Shown here: positions 6,850-11,763 of the stretch, piece by piece
How the letters are laid out: the number at the start of each line of letters is the position of its first letter
How positions within the stretch are numbered: the first letter of the stretch is position 1
Assembly: GCA_900551645.1 (NCBI GenBank)
Contig: URWP01000065.1
Coordinates: 1 to 11,763 of the forward strand
Source: an uncultured Bacteroides sp.
GTDB taxonomy: Bacteria; Bacteroidota; Bacteroidia; Bacteroidales; Bacteroidaceae
Reading direction: 5' to 3'
DNA: 11,763 nucleotides
Program-made: the position numbers and the translations under genes
Notes under the pieces: model-generated
What the model was told of the DNA's origin: nothing
The model's database searches: none
The model's input: only the letters and a program-made list of their open reading frames with translations

Positions 6850-7593
6850 TTAGAACATGACTCCTACAGAGAAGCTCATGACATTTCTCCGATATCTTAA
6901 TATAATATCCATCTCATTGTATGGCGACTCTGTCTGGCTTTGGTTGTATACTACCGATTTTGTCAGATTATGTAATCCTATTTCGTACCTGAAATCAAAG
7001 AAAATGTTTGAGACATTGACAGCCAGTCCCATTACGGCACTATAATTGAGCGGATGGATTTGTTCCAAAATATCCTGTTGGTAGAAACCGGTAAATTCAT
7101 GTGATGTCTGTTTCTTCCAAGTCCAGGCAACCTGCGGACCTATGAAAAAAGACATCCCATAAGGAGCGGCATCAACAAATTTATATCCATACAGAAGGGG
7201 AACATTGATTGAAGTAATAGTATTTTTAATCAAAGCTTCTTCTTGAAGAATACTTGAATTTTCAATATTGTTCTGTATTGAAACACTTCCTTTCGAAACG
7301 TTATAGGAAAACTCCGGTTGGATAAAATGATGTCGTTTCAAATTAAAACGCAAGAAAAAGGCGCCGAAATATCCGACTTTATAATTGTTCTGTAAATTTC
7401 TGACCGTTTCAGAACCGATTCTGAATTCATCAGTAAAGAACATGGAAGAATTAAAACCTCCTTTAATTCCCAAATTCACCTTATTTTGTGATTTCGACAA
7501 AGTAAGCATGGGAGCTGTTGCCTTCTGCGCCAAAAACGGTACAGGGAACAGGCAACCTATCAGGAACAAGGAGATTTTTCGATTCATTGTCAT
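6850..7593 (-). CDS. PorT-like outer-membrane beta-barrel protein
   Basis: A 247-residue exported protein resembling the PorT-like/outer membrane beta-barrel family common in Bacteroidetes. It has a signal peptide (MTMNRK, hydrophobic core, FLA before Q23). About 40-247 consists of alternating beta strands with barrel features: LGIKGGFNSSMFF at 41-53, HHFIQPEFSYNVSKG near 88-102, SINVPLLYGYKF near 128-139, and FFIGPQVAWTWKK. It ends FSVGVMF, a C-terminal phenylalanine typical of BAM substrates. PorT of Porphyromonas gingivalis is needed for type IX secretion, but this broad family contains many unrelated barrels, so no secretion role is claimed. Its ATG overlaps the flavin reductase stop as ATGA (7590-7593), implying translational coupling; ATG 7587 is an alternative. 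Why it sits inside a pyrimidine/one-carbon operon is unknown. Confidence 0.85.
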   Translation of the reverse strand: MTMNRKISLFLIGCLFPVPFLAQKATAPMLTLSKSQNKVNLGIKGGFNSSMFFTDEFRIGSETVRNLQNNYKVGYFGAFFLRFNLKRHHFIQPEFSYNVSKGSVSIQNNIENSSILQEEALIKNTITSINVPLLYGYKFVDAAPYGMSFFIGPQVAWTWKKQTSHEFTGFYQQDILEQIHPLNYSAVMGLAVNVSNIFFDFRYEIGLHNLTKSVVYNQSQTESPYNEMDIILRYRRNVMSFSVGVMF

Positions 7594-8159
7594 TTCTTTT
7601 TCTTTTCTACAGACCAGCCGAACTTGCCGATTTTTTCACCCAGTTCATAATATCCTCCATGAGCATAAACCAACAGATTTGATTTAGCCAAATCAAATTT
7701 TCCAGTGGCATCATCCAAATATCTGGTATCTGCCTTTACATTGACTACATCGGCTATAAACATATCATGTGAGCCCAATGAAACGATTTCTTTCACCCTG
7801 CATTCGATGCAAAGCGGAGATTCTTCGATGACAGGGGCCTTAACCATAGTGCCTTTACCTAGTGTAAGCCCCATTTCCTGAAACTTGTTGTAATCTTTTC
7901 CGGATCGTACACCGCACCAATCGGTGGCAAAAGCCATATCTTTCGTAGTCAGATTAATGACAAACTCCATATTCTTTTTCAGGATAGGATAGGAATGACG
8001 TTCCGGACGTACTGAAATATAACACATAGGCGGGTTGGTACACAAAGTACCTACCCACGCTACAGTAATGATGTTATATTCTTCTTCGCAACTGCCACAA
8101 CTTACCAACACTGCCGGGAGCGGATAAATCATGGTTCCAGGTTTCCAGTCCTGCTTCAT
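7590..8159 (-). CDS. Flavin reductase-like FMN-binding split-barrel protein
   Basis: A 189-residue protein of the flavin reductase-like (DIM6/NTAB) family, which binds FMN in a split barrel and often passes reduced flavin to partner enzymes. The family pattern is clear: GTMIYPLPAVLVSCG at 8-22, NIITVAWVGTLCTNPPMCYI at 29-48, the RPERHSYPILKKN loop at 51-63, EFVINL at 65-70, and GVRSGKDYNKF at 83-93. No signal peptide, so cytoplasmic. Several cysteines (C21, C24, C40, C46, C82) lie near the predicted flavin site. The start is ATG 8157-8159, two bases after the pyrI stop; the end overlaps the barrel gene by 4 bp. Its substrate and partner are unknown; no oxygenase partner is present, so a RutF-like role in uracil degradation is not supported. 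Confidence 0.88.
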   Translation of the reverse strand: MKQDWKPGTMIYPLPAVLVSCGSCEEEYNIITVAWVGTLCTNPPMCYISVRPERHSYPILKKNMEFVINLTTKDMAFATDWCGVRSGKDYNKFQEMGLTLGKGTMVKAPVIEESPLCIECRVKEIVSLGSHDMFIADVVNVKADTRYLDDATGKFDLAKSNLLVYAHGGYYELGEKIGKFGWSVEKKKK

Positions 8160-8161
8160 GC

Positions 8162-8620
8162 TTACAGAAGTTTGATGTTATCTATCTGCTGCTCCTTTTC
8201 GCAGTAATGGCATTTCAGCAATCCTTTCTCCTTGTCTATTACATGAAACCATGTCTGCATCGGTTCATTGTTAGTAATACATTTCGGATTGTTGCATTTG
8301 ACGATTCCTTTCAGTTCATCCGGCAATACGACTTGTTTCTTTTCGACAACCTCGTAGTTACGGATGATATTCAACCGGATGTTTGGGGCAACTACAGCCA
8401 GCCGGCTGATTTCTTCTTCTGAAAAGAAACGGTCGGCAATCTTTACGATACCTTTTTTGCCAAGCTTCTTGCTCTCGAAATTATTTCCGATGGTAATGTT
8501 ATTCGTTTCATGCTGTAAATCCAGCAATGATACGACTGTAAATAGTTTCTCAGAAGGTATATGATCAATGACAGTGCCGTTTTCTAAAGCAGCTACCTGT
8601 AATTCTTTTTTATCACTCAT
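8162..8620 (-). CDS. pyrI: Aspartate carbamoyltransferase regulatory chain
   Basis: PyrI is the zinc-containing regulatory subunit that assembles with PyrB trimers into the allosteric ATCase holoenzyme; in E. coli it binds CTP/UTP (inhibitors) and ATP (activator). The 152-residue protein is family length. The N-terminal nucleotide-binding domain covers about 1-100 (NGTVIDHIPSEKLFTVVSLL at 14-33; the lysine pair K58/K60 region). The zinc domain has four cysteines C109, C114, C137 and C140 in the CxxxxC...CxxC pattern (VKCNNPKC and LKCHYC), almost the E. coli numbering, so zinc binding and contact with PyrB should be intact. It starts 29 bp after pyrB and ends 2 bp before the flavin reductase. 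Allosteric behaviour of this enzyme is inferred from family. Confidence 0.97.
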   Translation of the reverse strand: MSDKKELQVAALENGTVIDHIPSEKLFTVVSLLDLQHETNNITIGNNFESKKLGKKGIVKIADRFFSEEEISRLAVVAPNIRLNIIRNYEVVEKKQVVLPDELKGIVKCNNPKCITNNEPMQTWFHVIDKEKGLLKCHYCEKEQQIDNIKLL

Positions 8621-8649
8621 AATATCTATTATATTCTGTTTAGCTTTTA

Positions 8650-9591
8650 TTATCGGGCTGTATCAGCCTTCACTTCATCCAATGTAATTCCCAATACGTC
8701 GCATAGGATAGCCTGGCGGGCATAGAGCCCGTTTTGAGCCTGTTGGAAATAATAAGCTTTCGGATTATCGTCTACATCATAAGCAATCTCGTTTACGCGA
8801 GGCAGTGGATGCAGAATACGCAAATTCGGACGAGTCTTTGCCAACATCTTATTATGAAGAATGTATACATCTTTTACCCGTTCATATTCCATCAAATCTG
8901 TGAAACGTTCACGCTGCACACGCGTCATATAAAGAATGTCAGCATCGGCAATCGTGTTTTCGTTGAAATCCGTATGTTCTTCATATCGGATATGATGTTC
9001 TTTGCAGTAGAGCTTGTATTCTTCCGGCATTTTCAGTTCTTCAGGAGCTATAAAATGGAAAGTCGGATTGAAGTGGCGCATGGCCATCAGCAGTGAATGT
9101 ACGGTACGTCCATATTTCAAATCACCTACCAGATAGATATTCAAGTTTTCCAGCGTACCTTGTGTTTTATAAATGGAATAGAGGTCCAGCATAGTCTGTG
9201 ACGGATGCTGGTTGGCACCGTCTCCGGCATTTACAATAGGAACAGGGGCTATTTCGCTGGCATATCGTGCGGCACCTTCCAGATAATGCCTCATGACAAT
9301 GATATCTGCATAGTTACTTACCATCATTATGGTATCTTTCAGTGTTTCTCCTTTTGAGGAACTGGTTACCTTCGGATCGGTGAAACCGATAACTCTGGCA
9401 CCTAAACGGTTTGCTGCTGTTTCAAAGCTCAGCCTAGTGCGTGTAGACGGCTCAAAAAACAAGGTGGCTACTACCTTTTCAGCCAAGAGACGGCGGTTAG
9501 GTTTCTTTTCAAACTCCCTTGCCATTTCCAACAAATAGAGAATCTTTTCTTTGGAATGTTCGGCAATTGTAACTAAACTTCTATTTTCCAT
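8650..9591 (-). CDS. pyrB: Aspartate carbamoyltransferase catalytic chain
   Basis: PyrB joins carbamoyl phosphate and aspartate to form carbamoylaspartate, the committed step of de novo pyrimidine synthesis, in the cytoplasm. The 313-residue product has all main motifs: FFEPSTRTRLSFE at 45-57 (carbamoyl-phosphate loop), SSSKGET at 77-83 (mobile loop lysine K80), HPSQ at 129-132, GDLKYGRTVHSL at 156-167 with substrate-contacting residues, and HPLPR at 261-265. The start is ATG 9589-9591 (MENRSLVTIAEHS). The open frame continues 63 codons upstream, but that stretch contains the likely promoter and has no family similarity. It heads the pyrB-pyrI-flavin reductase-barrel-glyA unit and is divergent from the PBP1A gene. 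Confidence 0.97.
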   Translation of the reverse strand: MENRSLVTIAEHSKEKILYLLEMAREFEKKPNRRLLAEKVVATLFFEPSTRTRLSFETAANRLGARVIGFTDPKVTSSSKGETLKDTIMMVSNYADIIVMRHYLEGAARYASEIAPVPIVNAGDGANQHPSQTMLDLYSIYKTQGTLENLNIYLVGDLKYGRTVHSLLMAMRHFNPTFHFIAPEELKMPEEYKLYCKEHHIRYEEHTDFNENTIADADILYMTRVQRERFTDLMEYERVKDVYILHNKMLAKTRPNLRILHPLPRVNEIAYDVDDNPKAYYFQQAQNGLYARQAILCDVLGITLDEVKADTAR

Positions 9592-9632
9592 ATCAAACGG
9601 TCTTTTTGAATTAGTTTTTTTATACCGGAGTT

Positions 9633-9663
9633 CAAAGGTAGATAAAAAAAATAAAAGTTCAAT
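9633..9663 (-). promoter_or_regulatory. Promoter of the pyrB operon
   Basis: On the minus strand the -7 box is TACCTTTG (9633-9640), exact to TAnnTTTG, with ATTG at 9660-9663 (one mismatch to the -33 TTTG) after a 19-nt spacer. Transcription would begin near 9626-9629, giving a leader of about 35 nt. This is the best-formed promoter in the window. Confidence 0.65.
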
Positions 9664-9724
9664 CCTTTTCTGAATATTTAAAATGAACTTTCTTGAAATA
9701 GGGTGATAATACAAAGTTTTTCTG

Positions 9725-9732
9725 TACTTTTG
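9725..9732 (+). promoter_or_regulatory. Candidate promoter -7 box for the PBP1A gene
   Basis: TACTTTTG matches TAnnTTTG and lies 31 nt upstream of the ATG at 9764. The -33 position is weak (GGTG at 9702-9705). The box is part of a short inverted repeat, TACAAAG (9710-9716) with CTTTTGTA (9727-9734), which might be a regulator site. Confidence 0.5.
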
Positions 9733-9763
9733 TACCGAAATTGGTATTATTTCTTTTTTCATC

Positions 9764-11763
9764 ATGAGAAAAAAATTCATCTATGTATTATGGGGATTAC
9801 TAATCCTCACTGTAGCAGCCATTGCAATCATATTTTCAGCTATTGCAAATGGCAAGATAGGTTATGTTCCTCCGGTTGAGGAATTGGAAAATCCAAATCT
9901 GAAATTTGCGACGCAAATCATTTCGGATGACGGACAACTGCTGGGAACATGGTCGCTGAGTAAAGAGAATCGAGTATATGTAGGTTATGAAGATTTATCG
10001 CCCAATCTGGTAAAAGCACTGATAGCCACAGAGGATGTCCGGTTCAAGGACCATTCCGGTATTGACATACGAGCCTTCTCACGGGCAGTCATCAAACGCG
10101 GAATTCTGATGCAAAAGCATGCAGGAGGAGGTAGTACTATCACTCAGCAGCTGGCCAAGCAATTTTATTCACCTACAGCCGACAACGTCATGGAACGTCT
10201 GCTGCAGAAGCCTATCGAATGGGTTATCGCTGTCAAACTGGAACGCTATTATACAAAAGAAGAGATTCTGACCATGTATCTTAATAAGTTCGACTTCCTG
10301 AACAATGCGGTTGGAATCAAGACAGCAGCCAAAACCTATTTTGGCAAAGACCCGAAAGACTTGTCAGTGGAAGAAGCTGCTACGCTGATAGGGATGTGCA
10401 AGAACCCTTCGCTCTATAATCCGCGCCGTTTTAATGAACGTTGCCGTGGAAGAAGAAACGTGGTACTTGACCAGATGCAGAAGGCAAATTATCTGACAGA
10501 GGCCGAATGCGATTCTCTGAAAGCTTTGCCATTGACCTTGAAATTCCAACCGGTAGACCATAAAGACGGTCTGGCTACTTACTTCCGTGAGTATCTGCGA
10601 GGCATCATGACCGCCAAGAAGCCGAACAAGAGCAATTACAGAGGATGGCAGGCCCAACAATATTACGAAGATTCCATCGCCTGGGAAACAAATCCCTTAT
10701 ACGGGTGGTGTAACAAAAATACAAAAAAGGACGGTTCACATTATAATGTATATACTGACGGACTGAAAATCTACACGACCATCAATTCGCGTATGCAGCG
10801 TTATGCAGAAGAAGCCGTATACGAACATGTAGCCAAATACCTGCAGCCACGTTTCTTCAAAGAAAAGAAAGGGCGTAAGACGGCTCCCTACACCAGTCAG
10901 CTGTCTGTAGAAGAGGTACAGAAAATTCTGGATCGTTCCATCCACCAGAGTGACCGATACCGTACCATGAAGGAAGCCGGATATTCGGAAAGTGAAATCA
11001 TGCAGGCTTTCAATACCAAGCATGAAATGCAGGTGTTCTCATACGAAGGAGAAAAAGATACCATCATGACTCCGCTAGACTCCATTAAGTATTACAAGCA
11101 CTTCTTGCGTGCCGGATTCATGTCGATGGACCCGATTACCGGATATGTCAAGGCCTATGTAGGAGGACCTAACTATAATTATTTCCAGTACGACATGGCG
11201 ATGGTGGGCCGACGTCAGGTAGGTTCTACCATCAAACCGTACTTGTATACATTAGCTATGGAGAATGGATTCTCTCCATGCGATATGACAAGAAACGTTG
11301 AACAGACACTGTACGATGAAAACGGTAAGGCATGGTCACCCCGAAATTCATCACGGTCACATTATGGAGAAATGGTAACCCTGAAATGGGGGCTGGCCAA
11401 TTCAAACAACTGGATTTCTGCTTATCTGATGAGCAAGTTGAGCCCATACGAATTGAAACGCTTGATTCATTCCTTCGGAGTATTGAATAAAGATATCCAA
11501 CCGACTGTTTCCTTATGTCTGGGACCTTGCGAAATCTCTGTCGGAGAAATGGTCAGTGCCTATACGGCCTTTGCCAACCGAGGAATCCGCACCGCTCCGC
11601 TATTTGTGACACGCATTGAGGATAACGAAGGAAACGTGGTAGCAACATTCACCCCGAAAATGGATGAGGTCATCAGCGAGTCAAGTGCCTACAAGATGGT
11701 GGTTATGCTCCGTTCCGTAATCAATGAGGGAACCGGTAACCGTGTCCGCCGGTTATATGGTAT
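9764..11763 (+). CDS. mrcA: Class A penicillin-binding protein, PBP1A type (runs off right edge)
   Basis: A bifunctional peptidoglycan synthase joining GT51 glycan polymerisation to DD-transpeptidation, anchored in the inner membrane. There are 666 codons with no stop; the C-terminus lies outside. Residues 1-28 hold the N-terminal membrane anchor (MRKK then a hydrophobic span). The GT51 domain (about 45-230) shows ATEDVRFKDHSGID at 88-101 with catalytic E90, GGGSTITQQLAKQFY at 121-135, and KEEILTMYLNKFDF at 165-178. A linker of about 265-440 includes charged, apparently lineage-specific stretches. The transpeptidase domain shows the nucleophile S488 in RRQVGSTIKP (SxxK, K491) and SNN at 547-549 (SxN); the KTG motif should lie just beyond the edge. 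ATG 9764 gives MRKK directly before the anchor. It is divergent from pyrB with a 172-bp gap. The gene symbol follows PBP1A usage; the class is certain, exact orthology is not. Confidence 0.95.
   Translation, partial: MRKKFIYVLWGLLILTVAAIAIIFSAIANGKIGYVPPVEELENPNLKFATQIISDDGQLLGTWSLSKENRVYVGYEDLSPNLVKALIATEDVRFKDHSGIDIRAFSRAVIKRGILMQKHAGGGSTITQQLAKQFYSPTADNVMERLLQKPIEWVIAVKLERYYTKEEILTMYLNKFDFLNNAVGIKTAAKTYFGKDPKDLSVEEAATLIGMCKNPSLYNPRRFNERCRGRRNVVLDQMQKANYLTEAECDSLKALPLTLKFQPVDHKDGLATYFREYLRGIMTAKKPNKSNYRGWQAQQYYEDSIAWETNPLYGWCNKNTKKDGSHYNVYTDGLKIYTTINSRMQRYAEEAVYEHVAKYLQPRFFKEKKGRKTAPYTSQLSVEEVQKILDRSIHQSDRYRTMKEAGYSESEIMQAFNTKHEMQVFSYEGEKDTIMTPLDSIKYYKHFLRAGFMSMDPITGYVKAYVGGPNYNYFQYDMAMVGRRQVGSTIKPYLYTLAMENGFSPCDMTRNVEQTLYDENGKAWSPRNSSRSHYGEMVTLKWGLANSNNWISAYLMSKLSPYELKRLIHSFGVLNKDIQPTVSLCLGPCEISVGEMVSAYTAFANRGIRTAPLFVTRIEDNEGNVVATFTPKMDEVISESSAYKMVVMLRSVINEGTGNRVRRLYG

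Noticed and set aside
6850..7593. PorT-like barrel as evidence of a type IX secretion locus
   Set aside because: No other type IX component is nearby, and the family is large and functionally mixed.
7590..8159. RutF-like pyrimidine-degradation role for the flavin reductase
   Set aside because: It shares only the broad family; no RutA-type oxygenase or other rut gene is in the window, and the neighbours are biosynthetic.
9592..9780. 63-codon N-terminal extension of pyrB
   Set aside because: It has no ATCase similarity, overlaps the best promoter in the window, and the family N-terminus begins at 9591.
1..11763. Search for a mobile element, defence system, CRISPR array, tRNA or integration site
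   Set aside because: All long frames are housekeeping or envelope genes with similar composition; I saw no direct-repeat arrays, transposase or integrase motifs, or tRNA-like folds.

Overview
The window looks like ordinary chromosome from a gut-type Bacteroidales bacterium (Bacteroides or Phocaeicola; genus not resolvable by eye). The grounds are protein content (DUF3078, DUF1460, a PorT-like barrel, pyrB-pyrI order), frequent lack of Shine-Dalgarno sequences, and TAnnTTTG -7 promoter boxes at expected distances upstream of start codons. All genes are chromosomal housekeeping or envelope genes. I see no tRNA, rRNA, insertion sequence, CRISPR array, phage or integrative element.

Layout. (1) The left edge holds the 5' part of pyrG (CTP synthase, minus strand, GTG start). 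(2) Divergent from it is a plus-strand operon: a DUF3078 probable outer-membrane barrel, a TRIC/UPF0126 membrane protein, and a secreted DUF1460 NlpC/P60-type amidase whose start overlaps the preceding gene. (3) Converging on this operon is mtgA (monofunctional peptidoglycan glycosyltransferase), behind an OmpA-family lipoprotein with a glycine zipper. The two convergent coding ends overlap by 11 bp next to a long, probably bidirectional hairpin terminator. A second hairpin terminator separates ompA from mtgA. (4) A five-gene minus-strand unit follows in the order pyrB, pyrI, flavin reductase, PorT-like barrel, glyA, tightly packed and ending in a clear hairpin. (5) Divergent from pyrB is a class A penicillin-binding protein (PBP1A type) that runs off the right edge before its last transpeptidase motif.

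How the genes fit together. Two themes alternate. One is pyrimidine and one-carbon metabolism: PyrB/PyrI commit carbamoyl phosphate to UMP synthesis, PyrG makes CTP from UTP, and GlyA supplies 5,10-methylene-THF (used for dTMP and purines). The other is cell-envelope building and maintenance: PBP1A and MtgA polymerise glycan strands, the DUF1460 enzyme probably trims peptidoglycan fragments, OmpA lipoprotein links outer membrane to wall, and two barrel-like proteins sit in the outer membrane.

I found no convincing new multi-gene system. The points most worth a second look are compact regulatory architecture: a terminator merged with convergent gene ends, a terminator whose loop holds a false mtgA start, a hairpin in the ompA leader, and the flavin reductase and barrel gene locked between pyrBI and glyA.
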